Shown here: positions 45,352 to 54,824 of the stretch, in pieces
How the letters are laid out: every line of letters starts with the position of its first letter
Position numbering within the stretch: the first letter of the stretch is position 1
Assembly (NCBI GenBank): GCA_963677785.2
Contig: CAXXDH010000002.1
Location: 124,001 to 188,000 of the forward strand
Length of the DNA stretch: 64,000 nt
Reading direction: 5' to 3'
Source: G963665495 sp963677785
Lineage (GTDB): Bacteria > Desulfobacterota > Desulfovibrionia > Desulfovibrionales > Desulfovibrionaceae
Position numbers and translations under genes: made by a program
Notes under the pieces: generated by a model
What the model was told of the DNA's origin: nothing
Seen by the model: the letters and a program-made list of their open reading frames with translations, nothing else
The model's database searches: none

Positions 45352-47811
45352 ATGAAGATTGATCTTCACGTCCACACCAAATATTCAACCAGACCTTCAC
45401 AATGGATTTTGCAGAAAATCGGCTGCCCGGAGAGCTTTGTGGAACCTGCGCATGTGTATGCGCAGGCACGGGCCAAGGGCATGGATATGGTAACCATCAG
45501 CGATCACAATGTCATAGATGGCGGTCTGGAAATCGCCCATTTGCCGCAGACGTTCGTCAGCGAGGAAATCAGCGTTTTTTTTCCTGAGGACAAATGCAAG
45601 GTGCATGTGCTTGCTTGGGATATAGACGAGCGCATTCATAATGATGTCCAGCCGTTGCGTGACAATCTCTATGACCTGGTTGCCTATCTCAGGCAGGAGA
45701 AGGTGCGCCATGCCATAGCGCATCCGTTGTTTGCGGTAAACGACAAGCTGCGCGTGGAGCATGTGGAGAAACTGCTGCTGCTCTTCAACACCTTTGAAAG
45801 TAACGGCACCAGAGACGGCATGCAGAACAGCCTGCTGGAAAATATTTTGACCATGCTCAACGAACCGTTGATCAATCGCTTGCGCGAACTGCACGATATC
45901 GAACCCCTCGGCCCCACGCCGTGGCTGAAAGCCATAGTAGGGGGGTCGGACGACCACAGCGGTCTGAATATCGCCAGGATGCACACGGAAGTGCCGGGTG
46001 TGACCACACTGGATGCATTTTTCGAGGGCATTGCCGGTTGTGACTCGATGGCCAGAGGCCATTGTTCGACGCCCAAGACAATGGCGCATAATCTCTACAG
46101 CATCGGCTACCAGTTTTTCAAGGACAAGTATGGCTTGCAGTCCTGTGTGAATAAAGACAATTTTCTCAAATTTCTCGACTTGTCCCTGACCTCCAATTCG
46201 CCCGAGCCTCAAGGGGTATCCGGCTTGTGGATACGTTTTCAGGCAATGTTGCGTAACAGCGGACTGTTCCGCGGCAAACGGATCAATGTGAAAGAGACGT
46301 CGAAACTGTTGCGCCACAAAGCCGAAAAGGTCTTTGAAAGCGACCCGAAGCTGACGGAAAAGGCCCGGACTCTGGGCCGCCAGGAAAACCATGCCGAGCA
46401 GTTGTGGTTCGATTATGTCAACAAGAGTACCAACGAGGCGTTTTCCTATTACGCCAATACCATTCTGGATCATTTGACCAGCGCCGATATCTTCGGCGGG
46501 TTCCAGTCCATCGCTTCGGCAGGCGCACTGTATACGGCGCTTTCACCCTATTTTGTCGCCTATACGCTTTTTACCAAGGACCGGGCGTTTTGCCGGGAAT
46601 CCTTGCTGCGTATCAGGGAACTGGCCGGTAATGGCAACAAGCCGATTCATGGCGACGGCGAGCCTCCATTCAAGCTCGCCCATTTTACAGATACGTTTTT
46701 TGACATGAACGGTGTGGCCATTACGCTACGCGAGCATGTCAGCCTGGCCAGGTGTACGGGCAAGGAGTATACGGTCATCACCTGCGACCACGCCGATCAG
46801 ACCACTGGCGGCGACTATGCGCAAGGTGTCATGAACTTCAAGCCCATAGGCGCCTACGATATGCCGGAGTATCCGGACCTCAAGCTTCTGTATCCGCCCA
46901 TATTGGAAATGCTCAGTTATGTATACGAACAAGGCTTCACCGACCTGCATGCGGCAACGCCCGGTCCCATAGGCCTTGCTGCGCTGTTGATCTCCCGAAT
47001 TTTGAAGTTGCCCATTTCCGGCACGTATCATACGGCATTTCCCCAATACATCGGGACATTCACCGGCGACACCTCTCTGGAAGACGCCACCTGGAAATTC
47101 ATGATCTGGTTCTATAATCAGATGGACAGGGTCTATTGTCCGTCCCAAGCTTTTAAAGACGAACTGGCCGCCAAGGGCATTCCTGAAGAACGGCTGGTGG
47201 TGTATCCGCGCGGAGTTGATACCGAACGCTTTACGCCCCTGAAACGTAACGGTTTCTTCGAGAAATACAATTTGAATGGAAATACCAAGCTTCTCTATGT
47301 GGGAAGAATATCGAAAGAAAAAAATATGCCGGTGCTTGAAGGCGCTATCCGGGAGCTGCTTTCCGAAATGCCGAAACTGGATGTGGTTCTGGTGGGAGAC
47401 GGCCCGTATCGCGAAGAGATGCAAGCCAACCTTAAAGATTTGAATTGTGTGTTCACCGGAAAGCTGGAAGGGGAGGAACTCGCCGCGGCGTACGCGTCGT
47501 CCGACCTGTTCGTGTTTCCTTCGACCACCGACACCTTTGGCAAAGTCATTCTGGAAGCGCAGGCCTCCGGATTGCCGGTAATCGTCACCAACGTAGGTGG
47601 TCCGAAAGAAAATTTGGTCCCCGGGAAAACCGGGTTGATAGTGGAAGGCAATAATCCTGAATCCTTGAAAAACGCGATCTACGAGCTTGTAAGCGAACCC
47701 GGGCTTGCCAAACTGCGGAACATGGGCTCCTGCGCCAGGGATTATTGTGTTGAACGGACGCTGCACAAGGCCTTTGAAAGCACCTGGAATCTGTACTCCG
47801 GACGCGAATAA
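45352..47811 (+). CDS. PHP-domain / GT4 glycosyltransferase fusion protein
   Basis: 819 residues, start ATG 45352 behind AGGAGGTG. Residues 1-240 are a PHP metal-dependent hydrolase-type domain: DLHVHTKYS (H6, H8), VTISDHNVIDG, IAHPLF and GGSDDHSG. Residues about 250-410 are helical. Residues about 425-815 are a GT-B glycosyltransferase of family 4: ATPGPIGLAALLISRILKLPISG, then KLLYVGRISKEKNMPVL, and the E-x7-E region FGKVILEAQASGLPVI. Fusion of the two activities in one chain suggests coupled cleavage (for example phosphoester) and glycosyl transfer, probably on envelope glycans or lipids. The substrate is unknown. It is followed 56 bases later by a radical SAM gene. Confidence 0.88.
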   Translation: MKIDLHVHTKYSTRPSQWILQKIGCPESFVEPAHVYAQARAKGMDMVTISDHNVIDGGLEIAHLPQTFVSEEISVFFPEDKCKVHVLAWDIDERIHNDVQPLRDNLYDLVAYLRQEKVRHAIAHPLFAVNDKLRVEHVEKLLLLFNTFESNGTRDGMQNSLLENILTMLNEPLINRLRELHDIEPLGPTPWLKAIVGGSDDHSGLNIARMHTEVPGVTTLDAFFEGIAGCDSMARGHCSTPKTMAHNLYSIGYQFFKDKYGLQSCVNKDNFLKFLDLSLTSNSPEPQGVSGLWIRFQAMLRNSGLFRGKRINVKETSKLLRHKAEKVFESDPKLTEKARTLGRQENHAEQLWFDYVNKSTNEAFSYYANTILDHLTSADIFGGFQSIASAGALYTALSPYFVAYTLFTKDRAFCRESLLRIRELAGNGNKPIHGDGEPPFKLAHFTDTFFDMNGVAITLREHVSLARCTGKEYTVITCDHADQTTGGDYAQGVMNFKPIGAYDMPEYPDLKLLYPPILEMLSYVYEQGFTDLHAATPGPIGLAALLISRILKLPISGTYHTAFPQYIGTFTGDTSLEDATWKFMIWFYNQMDRVYCPSQAFKDELAAKGIPEERLVVYPRGVDTERFTPLKRNGFFEKYNLNGNTKLLYVGRISKEKNMPVLEGAIRELLSEMPKLDVVLVGDGPYREEMQANLKDLNCVFTGKLEGEELAAAYASSDLFVFPSTTDTFGKVILEAQASGLPVIVTNVGGPKENLVPGKTGLIVEGNNPESLKNAIYELVSEPGLAKLRNMGSCARDYCVERTLHKAFESTWNLYSGRE

Positions 47812-47867
47812 CATTTTTGCGCCGGATTTTTTCAGACTTCCAGCAACCCTGAACCCTGGGATATCCC

Positions 47868-49184
47868 ATGCTACGAGCAGATGAACCTACAGTTGAAAAA
47901 GCTGTAAAACACAATAAGGTATTTTCACTGCGGACCCTGCGTTCGCTTGCCAAAGGCCGTATTCCCGGCCAGGTAGTCATACAGTATACGGACCGGTGCA
48001 ACGCCAGTTGCGCTCAATGCGGCATGCGCGCTTCCAGCACGTTTACCCGCAGCAAGCTGGAAATGGATGCAACAAAGCGTCTTATTGACGCCATGGCGGA
48101 AAAAGGGGTCCAGTCCATTTCCTTTACCGGCGGTGAGCCGTTGCTGTACCTGGATGAAGTAGCGGAACTCGCGACATACGCGGGAAAAGCCGGAATCCCG
48201 TATATCCGTACTGGAACCAATGGATTCATTTTCCGCGGTGCGGACAAAGAGGATTATACAGAAAAGATCGAACGCATTGCCGCCAAACTGGCAGACACGC
48301 CCATAAACACCTTCTGGGTCAGCGTTGATTCCGCAGCGCCTGAAGTGCATGAAAAAAATCGCGGTTTCAGCGGCATCATTGAAGGCATGCGCCAGGCCTT
48401 GCCCGTGTTTCATCTGCACGGACTGTACCCTTCGGCGAACCTGGGCATCAACCGGTATACGGGCGGCACGGGCGAGCGGGCGCTTCCATTGCTCAACGGC
48501 GCGGAGGGAAGCGTGCAGAATGCGACCAGGTTCGAATCCCAGGCCAAGAAAGCCTTTTCCAGATTTTATGATTTCGTGGCCGAACTGGGGTTTACCATTG
48601 TCAACGCCTGCTACCCCATGAGTATGGATGCGGACGAGAGCGGTAGCGACGCGGTTTACGCAGCCACTTCCGAGGACGATTTCATCCGTTTCAGCAAGCA
48701 GGAAAAAATTCTGTTGTTCAAAGCCTTGCACGATACGCTCCCCGCGCACCGTTCGCGCCTGCGCATTTTTACTCCTCAAAGTTCACTGCTGGCCTTGATT
48801 CGCCAATACGAAGGCGCTGATTACGACGGCTATCCCTGTCGGGGCGGCGTTGATTTTTTCTTTATTGATTCCAAAGAGATGAACACCTATCCTTGTGGGT
48901 ATCGCGGCACGGAAAACTTGGGCAAGTTTTGGGATCTGGACCTGAAGACTCTTGTTTCCGCCCAGAATTGCAAAAAGTGCGATTGGGAATGTTTCCGTGA
49001 TCCTTCCGAGCTGATCGGGCCGTTGACCCAGGTTTTCAACAATCCGCTGCATCTGGCCAAACGGCTTTTTCATGACAAGGAAATGCTGCGGACCTGGGTG
49101 CGGGACCTGAGGTATTACCGCGCTTGTGAGTACTTCAACGCCCGCAAGGCGCCGGACATGGTAAAGCTGGCAAAATTCGCCTGA
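47868..49184 (+). CDS. radical SAM enzyme with SPASM-like C-terminal cysteines
   Basis: 438 residues. The cluster motif DRCNASCAQCGMR gives CxxxCxxC at about residues 45-52, and ISFTGGEPLLY is the GGE SAM motif. The C-terminal part has YPCRGG, TYPCGYRG and NCKKCDWECF, a cysteine set like SPASM or twitch auxiliary Fe-S sites. The reaction is not deducible; SPASM enzymes modify peptides, proteins or sugars. It follows the PHP-GT4 gene closely, so a joint role in a modified glycan or glycolipid is possible. No candidate precursor peptide is visible next to it. Confidence 0.82.
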   Translation: MLRADEPTVEKAVKHNKVFSLRTLRSLAKGRIPGQVVIQYTDRCNASCAQCGMRASSTFTRSKLEMDATKRLIDAMAEKGVQSISFTGGEPLLYLDEVAELATYAGKAGIPYIRTGTNGFIFRGADKEDYTEKIERIAAKLADTPINTFWVSVDSAAPEVHEKNRGFSGIIEGMRQALPVFHLHGLYPSANLGINRYTGGTGERALPLLNGAEGSVQNATRFESQAKKAFSRFYDFVAELGFTIVNACYPMSMDADESGSDAVYAATSEDDFIRFSKQEKILLFKALHDTLPAHRSRLRIFTPQSSLLALIRQYEGADYDGYPCRGGVDFFFIDSKEMNTYPCGYRGTENLGKFWDLDLKTLVSAQNCKKCDWECFRDPSELIGPLTQVFNNPLHLAKRLFHDKEMLRTWVRDLRYYRACEYFNARKAPDMVKLAKFA

Positions 49185-49332
49185 TGACGTTGATACTCTC
49201 CAGCCGGCCACTCTCCTTTTGTTGCCCACGAATTACAGTTTGACGTCTTGAATCAAGGGATCTATGGCTTTGCAACCCAATCGGTTCTGTTGATTCAAAT
49301 CGTTCATCGAAAATCGTAACAAGAAGGGGCTC

Positions 49333-49800
49333 ATGGCGAAAAAACAGGAAGACGCTGCGCAAATAGCCGCGGCGGTATTCGGAAAGGACTATGTTTGTGC
49401 GGAAAGCGTGTTGCTGGCCATTGCCCGTACGCGGGGAATAGAATCCGAACTGGTACCCGGAATCGCATCGGGGTTTTGCAGCGGAGTGGCGCGTACCTGC
49501 GACATCTGCGGCGCTGTAAGCGGTGGAATACTCGCTCTGGGGCTTTGTTACGGCCGCAGTGTGCCCGGCGAATCTCTGGAAGATCTGTACGCCCTGGTAC
49601 GTGATTTTAAACAGCAGTTCATGCAGCTGCATGGCTCTGCCAACTGCCGGGAGCTGATCGCGTTGGACCTTGGCACCGAAAGCGGAAAACAAAGTTACCG
49701 GGAGCAGAATTTATACGACACCTGCCGCGTGTTCGTAGTGGATGCATGCCGTATCGTTACGGCATTGATGGATGCTTACGAGCGTAATGCCCTGGAATAG
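49333..49800 (+). CDS. C_GCAxxG_C_C family redox-active protein
   Basis: 155 residues, start ATG 49333 behind AGGGG. The pattern CAESVLLA, FCSGVARTCDICGAVSGG and later CRVFV matches the C_GCAxxG_C_C family (split Cys residues with a G-[CA]-x-x-G core), common in anaerobes and implicated in electron transfer or disulfide chemistry. Odd detail: the core reads CGAVSGG, so the GCAxxG cysteine is replaced by a neighbouring one. It has no signal peptide, so it is cytoplasmic. It is convergent with the amphi-Trp gene and shares an inverted repeat at 49811-49852. Confidence 0.82.
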   Translation: MAKKQEDAAQIAAAVFGKDYVCAESVLLAIARTRGIESELVPGIASGFCSGVARTCDICGAVSGGILALGLCYGRSVPGESLEDLYALVRDFKQQFMQLHGSANCRELIALDLGTESGKQSYREQNLYDTCRVFVVDACRIVTALMDAYERNALE

Positions 49801-49810
49801 AAAATAGATT

Positions 49811-49852
49811 CACTGCCGGTTGCAACGGGGTATGCCTTGCAGACCGGCAGTG
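49811..49852. repeat. 10-bp inverted repeat between convergent genes
   Basis: CACTGCCGGT (49811-49820) pairs perfectly with ACCGGCAGTG (49843-49852) over a 22-base loop. No U-run follows on either strand, so it is a weak terminator candidate for the two converging genes, or an mRNA 3' stabiliser. Confidence 0.7.
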
Positions 49853-49867
49853 GCGAAAGGTGAGAAA

Positions 49868-50158
49868 CTAACTAGCTGACTCGTCCTGAGATGCTTCAGG
49901 CGCTCCGATTTTGACATCTTTTTCTTTCACCGAATCCAGGCATTCCCAGCTTAATTCCAGAGAAATTTTCTGTTCTTTTTTCTTTTTGGAAGCCTTGAGT
50001 TCCAGATCCAGCACGTCAGGGGGATTCAGGGTCAGGCTTTCCTCTCCGAACTGAAAGTGGATGACGCCGTTACGCAAGGATTCCAGCAGTTCTTCAATTC
50101 GGGTGATGGCCTGATTGAGTGAAACCATTCCCTCAATTTTCAGTTTGTCTTTTCCCAT
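49868..50158 (-). CDS. amphi-Trp domain-containing protein
   Basis: 96 residues, start ATG 50158 behind GAGGAG. LKIEGMVSLNQAITRIEELLESLRNGVIHFQFGEESLTLNPPDVLDLELKA-type layout, then the ISLELSWECLD stretch with the single Trp, is that of the amphi-Trp family found in archaea and delta-proteobacteria. The function is unknown in general. A monomeric cytoplasmic protein; the lysine-rich centre (KASKKKKEQK) is notable. The gene is single. Confidence 0.75.
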   Translation of the reverse strand: MGKDKLKIEGMVSLNQAITRIEELLESLRNGVIHFQFGEESLTLNPPDVLDLELKASKKKKEQKISLELSWECLDSVKEKDVKIGAPEASQDESAS

Positions 50159-50270
50159 GGTCGGATTCTCCTCGTCCTAAAAAGGTCTAGTAACAAAACA
50201 GGGCGGTGGCAGCTCTGGCTGCAGTGAGTCAATTTCCTCACGAATCATCGCATTAGAACATTCTCAAGTC

Positions 50271-50291
50271 AAAAAAATCAGGTTACCTGAT
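50271..50291 (-). terminator. intrinsic terminator of the EAL-CBS-GGDEF gene
   Basis: On the minus strand ATCAGG (50291-50286) pairs with CCTGAT (50282-50277) over a three-base loop, followed by a T-run (to 50271). Confidence 0.85.
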
Positions 50292-50332
50292 GTGCTGTTT
50301 TTTCTTTCTTAGCGTATTCCTTCATCGTTGCA

Positions 50333-52636
50333 TTAATCCGGGATAAATGGTTCGCGTACGAGTGAACTTCCAGAGATGGCTTTGGAAGCTTTTTTGACTT
50401 CAGCCACGCGGTGCGAAAGTCCGGACATGGTGAACGGCAGGGAGAAATCACAGTCAACAACGGCGATGGAGAGCGAGATCAATGGAAAATTGGAAATATT
50501 GCCGTCGCGTCCTTTTCCTACAATAAACCCCCTGTTGACGTCTTCTTCCGAGTAGAACGAGCCGGCGTTTTTACAGAAGTTGTCCAGGGCGTATTGGCAT
50601 ATGGTATCGGAACGCTCCATCCCGGTAAGCATGACAAAATCATCGCCGCCCACATGGCCGACAAAGTCGTCAGCAGAACCATGCGTATCCAGGGCATCCT
50701 GCAGAACCTCGGCCGTGAATTTTATGATTCGGTCCCCGTGGTCGAATCCGTAAATGTCATTGTAGACTTTGAAATGGTCGAGATCCGTATAGACCAGGCT
50801 GGTCACAACGTGCTGGTTCATACGCATGTCGATTTCACGTTCAATGGCGACATTGCCTGGCAACCCGGTCAGCGGATTGGCTCCTTTGGCTAGTTCCACC
50901 TGGGTGGAAGCAAGGTGGTCCAGCATACGCTGTACGGAGACGACTCCCAGTACTTCGCCGTCCGTGGTGATGATGATATCATCGTATACCTTTCCGGCAG
51001 GGCGCGACATGGCCAGGTTGGCAGCTTCTTCTATGCTCGTATTCCCGTCCAGAACAAGGGGCGCCGGATTCATTATCCGTTCAATGTCGCGCGGAAGATA
51101 GAGAGACATGCCGAATTGCGTGCTCAGCTGGCGGTTCATGTCGTATTGCATAAGCAAACCAAGAGGGGTCTTGCCCTGCGTGACCACTACGCTGGAAATA
51201 TGCGGATGGTTCTGGAGCAGTTCTTTGACTTCGCCTACGGTTGTTTTCTTGCCTACGGTAAGGGGCGGGCGGCAGAGATCGCTGACCGTGCCGGAGAGCT
51301 TGCAGATCTGGGTGTTGACTTTGTGTTTTTTCTGGCAGGGAAGTTTGATTTTTGGCTCAATGCGGCGTGGGACGGGCTCGCCCAGCAGAAAGCCTTGCCC
51401 TCCATGCACGCCCATATCAATCAGCGATGTCAGCTCGGTTTCCGTTTCAATCCCCATGCCCAGGAGTTTGGAATTGATGCGTTCCGCCATGAACAGCAGG
51501 GATTCGACGATGGTCTTGTGGACGGGATCCGTATCGATATTGCGGGTCATGCTCAGGTCCAGCTTGAGAAATTCGGGCTGGAACTGGGGGATGAAGCGCA
51601 TGCAGGAATCTCCTGTGCCGATATTGTCCATGGCAATGTTGAAGCCATATTCCTTAAATTTGCTCATACGCTTGATGAAAAAATTGATATCGTCCATGCG
51701 CTTGCCCAGCGAGAGTTCGATGACGATATTGTCAGGAGCAAGGTTGTGCTTGGTAAGGCGGTTGCGCAATTCCTTGGCCGTGAATCCGCTGTGCTGGAAA
51801 TTTGCCGGATGCACGTTGATGAAAATTTTGTGTTTCGGAGACAGGGAATCAAGTCCGTTGAAAATCGTATCCAGGCAACACTGGGTTAAATCAACCACGT
51901 GATCCGTTTCCTGGGCCAGATGAAAGAGCGCTTCGGGTTCGAACAAGGGCGTACCGGACGGCCCCCGGATGAAAACTTCCCAACCGATGAGATCTCCGTC
52001 GGTAAACCGGATGATCGGTTGATAACGCACCGTCAAACGGCTGGAGTCCAGAATTTCCTGAAAGAGTTTATAGGTCGGCAGGTTTTCTTTGACTTCAGGC
52101 GAACAGGCCAGACGTTTCGCCTGGTTGTAAGCCCTGTAAAACGACTGGCCAAGAGAAAGCCCCTGCTTGTAAGTGAGCAGGGAGCAGCCGCAGAGGGTAT
52201 TGAGCGTGTAGCCCAAGGCATCAAAAATCCGCGCATTGAGCTGATTGTTGAGTGCGACCTGGATCAACAGGGCTGTTTCAAAAAATTCAGACAGGCTGTC
52301 GTTGGTATTTAGGAGAATGGCAATGGTATCCGGTGCGGTAAATCCGATATGGCACAACGAGTAGGAAGAAATATAGGATTCAGCTAGTTCCCGGATCAGG
52401 TAAGCCATTTCCTGAAGGATTAACTTGTCCAGATCCTCATTCCGGCAGTTGCTATTGTGGTAAAAGTTCTTAATTTCAAAGATGATAAGTCCCAGATTGA
52501 CCTCAGCGAACCTTTTTTCAAGGCTTTTGAGGTCTCCGGGTGAAATGAATCGAAGCAACATGCCCTCAAGGTCGTACAGCGTCTTCTCGGGGGCATATTG
52601 TAATTTTTTCGAGAAGTATTTTTTTAGCTTGGGCAT
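50333..52636 (-). CDS. EAL-CBS-GGDEF c-di-GMP signalling protein with degenerate EAL domain
   Basis: 767 residues, start ATG 52636 behind AGGGG. The N-terminal 190 residues are unassigned and helical. An EAL domain follows (about 195-430, TVRYQPIIRFTDGDLIGWEVFIRG), then a CBS pair (about 440-590) and a C-terminal GGDEF domain. Key EAL residues are altered: the signature reads EVFIR, DDFGTG is DNIGTG, the E of the A-E-G-V-E motif is Met (GMGIE), and the ExxE site reads ELSL. Phosphodiesterase activity is therefore unlikely. The GGDEF motif is GGDDF, which may have low activity. CBS domains bind adenosine nucleotides, so the protein may connect energy charge to c-di-GMP sensing. Monocistronic with a terminator. 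Confidence 0.9.
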   Translation of the reverse strand: MPKLKKYFSKKLQYAPEKTLYDLEGMLLRFISPGDLKSLEKRFAEVNLGLIIFEIKNFYHNSNCRNEDLDKLILQEMAYLIRELAESYISSYSLCHIGFTAPDTIAILLNTNDSLSEFFETALLIQVALNNQLNARIFDALGYTLNTLCGCSLLTYKQGLSLGQSFYRAYNQAKRLACSPEVKENLPTYKLFQEILDSSRLTVRYQPIIRFTDGDLIGWEVFIRGPSGTPLFEPEALFHLAQETDHVVDLTQCCLDTIFNGLDSLSPKHKIFINVHPANFQHSGFTAKELRNRLTKHNLAPDNIVIELSLGKRMDDINFFIKRMSKFKEYGFNIAMDNIGTGDSCMRFIPQFQPEFLKLDLSMTRNIDTDPVHKTIVESLLFMAERINSKLLGMGIETETELTSLIDMGVHGGQGFLLGEPVPRRIEPKIKLPCQKKHKVNTQICKLSGTVSDLCRPPLTVGKKTTVGEVKELLQNHPHISSVVVTQGKTPLGLLMQYDMNRQLSTQFGMSLYLPRDIERIMNPAPLVLDGNTSIEEAANLAMSRPAGKVYDDIIITTDGEVLGVVSVQRMLDHLASTQVELAKGANPLTGLPGNVAIEREIDMRMNQHVVTSLVYTDLDHFKVYNDIYGFDHGDRIIKFTAEVLQDALDTHGSADDFVGHVGGDDFVMLTGMERSDTICQYALDNFCKNAGSFYSEEDVNRGFIVGKGRDGNISNFPLISLSIAVVDCDFSLPFTMSGLSHRVAEVKKASKAISGSSLVREPFIPD

Positions 52637-52825
52637 TTTTTTCCCCTGACTGCAGATGCAGTGTATGAAGAAGCTATAGCCGACAAAGATGACGATGGTG
52701 TGACATGTTTTTTCTGACTTTCAGCGGCTGGAGAGGCTGGAAAGAGCCCGCGAAATTTGCGAAAAGCATGTTGCCGCCGCAATTGCCCGGAAGATGATTT
52801 TGAGGTTAAAGATAGGAGAACTGTT

Positions 52826-53266
52826 ATGTCCGATGCACTACAGCTTGTATGTACTCATTGCGGAGCGAAAAATCGCGTTCTTGTTGATAAACTTTCCCAG
52901 GGACCGTCCTGCGGAAAATGCAGGAATCTTCTTTTTCCGCCAAAGCCCGTGGAATTGGGAGGAGGCTTTTTCGAGAGATTCATTAAAAACACCCAACTGC
53001 CCGTACTGGTGGATTTCTGGGCGCCATGGTGCGGACCATGCCGGGCCATGGCGCCGGTATACGCGGAAGTAGCTGCGGTTCTGAATCCGCAGGTTTTTTT
53101 CGCAAAGGTCAACACCGAGCAGGAACAAGCCTTGGCGCGACAATACCGGATTCAGTCAATCCCCACGCTGGTGCTTTTTGACCAGGGGTGTGAACTGACG
53201 CGGATTTCCGGCGCATTGGAAGCCGAAGGCATGAAACGCTGGATACGCTCACAGTTGCGTATCTGA
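52826..53266 (+). CDS. trxC: zinc-finger thioredoxin (TrxC type)
   Basis: 146 residues from ATG 52826 (AGGAG upstream); the longer frame to 52757 is rejected. The N-terminus carries a zinc ribbon (CTHCGAKN and CGKCRNLLF) and the rest a thioredoxin fold with the active site APWCGPCRAM and the cis-Pro IPTL. Thioredoxin 2 type proteins reduce disulfides, and the zinc finger is redox-sensitive. The length matches TrxC (about 139). It stands alone, divergent from the EAL protein. Confidence 0.93.
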   Translation: MSDALQLVCTHCGAKNRVLVDKLSQGPSCGKCRNLLFPPKPVELGGGFFERFIKNTQLPVLVDFWAPWCGPCRAMAPVYAEVAAVLNPQVFFAKVNTEQEQALARQYRIQSIPTLVLFDQGCELTRISGALEAEGMKRWIRSQLRI

Positions 53267-53390
53267 CTACAGTCCGCCGGTCAGTCCATATTACGGAGTC
53301 CGTACGTGAAAACATCCTGGTTCGTGCCAGGACCGGGCTGCGTCACTTGGACAGACCGGCTCCTGCCGCCCGGAGGCAGGGACTTGCCGC

Positions 53391-54659
53391 TCAAAAAGGA
53401 ATTTTGCCCTGGAGTTCGGATGCGTTGGCATCGCCTTCGTGGTCTTTGAATTTGACTCTGATGGCTTTGATGACCTCCTGAATCTCCAGAAAAGCCCGGA
53501 CCACATCCGGGTCGAAATGCTTTCCCGACTGCTCCTTGATGTGTCCAAGCGCATCTTCATACGCCCAGGCTTCTTTGTAGCAACGCTTGGAACTTATCGC
53601 ATCGAACACATCCGCCAGTGCGGTAATACGGGCGCTCAAGGGGATTTGCTCTCCTTGCTTGGGCGGTCCGGAAACGGTGCCCGGTCCGTTCAGGTCCGTT
53701 AGAAAACCGGGGTACCCGCTGCCGTCCCATTTTTCATGATGATTTAGGGCGATTTCCGCGGCCATGCGGTCCAGCTCCGACGTGGAGTTGGCGAACAACC
53801 GCGCCCCATGGAGCGTATGCCCCTTCATGATTTCGAATTCCTGAGGGGCAAGCCGGGCGGGTTTTTTGAGTATCGTGTCGGAAATACCCACCTTGCCGAC
53901 ATCATGCAGCATGGCTGCTATACGCAGCAGGTCTCGAAAGCTTTTCCGGTTTTCTTCCGCAACTCCGCGCGATTGCGCCCATTGATCGTAGATTTCCGCC
54001 GCATAGGCGCCGACCCGCTGGACGTGGGGCCCGGTTTCGTGCGGGTCGCGGAGTTCCGCCATACGCATCATGCGCAGGATCAGCTCGCGTGTGAGAATGC
54101 CGCGTTCAATGGCCGCGGACGCGTTGTTGGCCAGCAAAGGCAGATAGGTCAGATCGTTTGTGGAAAAAGGGACGGGTTGTCCGTTTCTGTCAAAGGGGTT
54201 GATAAGCTGCATGACGCCAATGTTCTTTTTGCGGCTCGTACGCATGGGCAGAGTCAGGATCGAACGCGTCCGGTATCCGGTTTTCAAATCGAAACTCTGG
54301 TTGAAGCGAAAGGGATAACCCGCGGGAATGGCATAGGCGTCGTCGATACGCAGTGGTTGCCCGCTCAAAGCGACATGGCCCACAAGGGAATGTTCGTCAA
54401 TCGGCAGGGTGGCGTCGATATACTGCTGGATTTTGGCTTCGTTGGCGTCCAACGAGTCGTTTTGTACGTAGCTGAAGTGTAATCTGTTGTTTTCTTGCAG
54501 GAATATCGTCCCGGCGTCTGCTCCGGAAAAATTGCGGGCTTCAAACAGCGTACTGTCGAGAATGGCGTCCAGGTCCCGGAGTTCGTTGACCTCTTCCAGA
54601 AAAGACAGAATATTTTGAACAAAATCAATATGCTCGATACAAGGATGGTCACGGTCCAT
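53391..54659 (-). CDS. GAF-HD-GYP c-di-GMP phosphodiesterase
   Basis: 422 residues from ATG 54659 (GGGAG upstream); the frame to 54737 adds an unsupported extension. Residues about 20-190 are a GAF domain (LFEARNFSGADAGTIFLQENNRLHFSYVQND). The HD-GYP domain (about 200-400) has ELRDPHETGPHVQRV, MLHDVGKVGISDTILKKPARL, NHHEKWDGSGYPGF and RITALADVFDAISSKRCYKEAW, a complete catalytic set. It is cytosolic, with no receiver, so control is by GAF ligand (nucleotide or small molecule). It sits in a run of signalling genes but is transcribed alone. Confidence 0.93.
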   Translation of the reverse strand: MDRDHPCIEHIDFVQNILSFLEEVNELRDLDAILDSTLFEARNFSGADAGTIFLQENNRLHFSYVQNDSLDANEAKIQQYIDATLPIDEHSLVGHVALSGQPLRIDDAYAIPAGYPFRFNQSFDLKTGYRTRSILTLPMRTSRKKNIGVMQLINPFDRNGQPVPFSTNDLTYLPLLANNASAAIERGILTRELILRMMRMAELRDPHETGPHVQRVGAYAAEIYDQWAQSRGVAEENRKSFRDLLRIAAMLHDVGKVGISDTILKKPARLAPQEFEIMKGHTLHGARLFANSTSELDRMAAEIALNHHEKWDGSGYPGFLTDLNGPGTVSGPPKQGEQIPLSARITALADVFDAISSKRCYKEAWAYEDALGHIKEQSGKHFDPDVVRAFLEIQEVIKAIRVKFKDHEGDANASELQGKIPF

Positions 54660-54824
54660 ACAAGCTCCCGGAGTGAGGAAAATATCTAACTGTAGCAGTA
54701 TAAAAGGTTGCACCTGAGATGGCAAGAATCGGTGCAATACGCAGGAACAGTTTCAACCAGAAGCTGTCGGATGAGGGGCCTGTGTGGGGCGGCCTTGACT
54801 GCTGTTTTGCCGGTTTGCCCTTCT

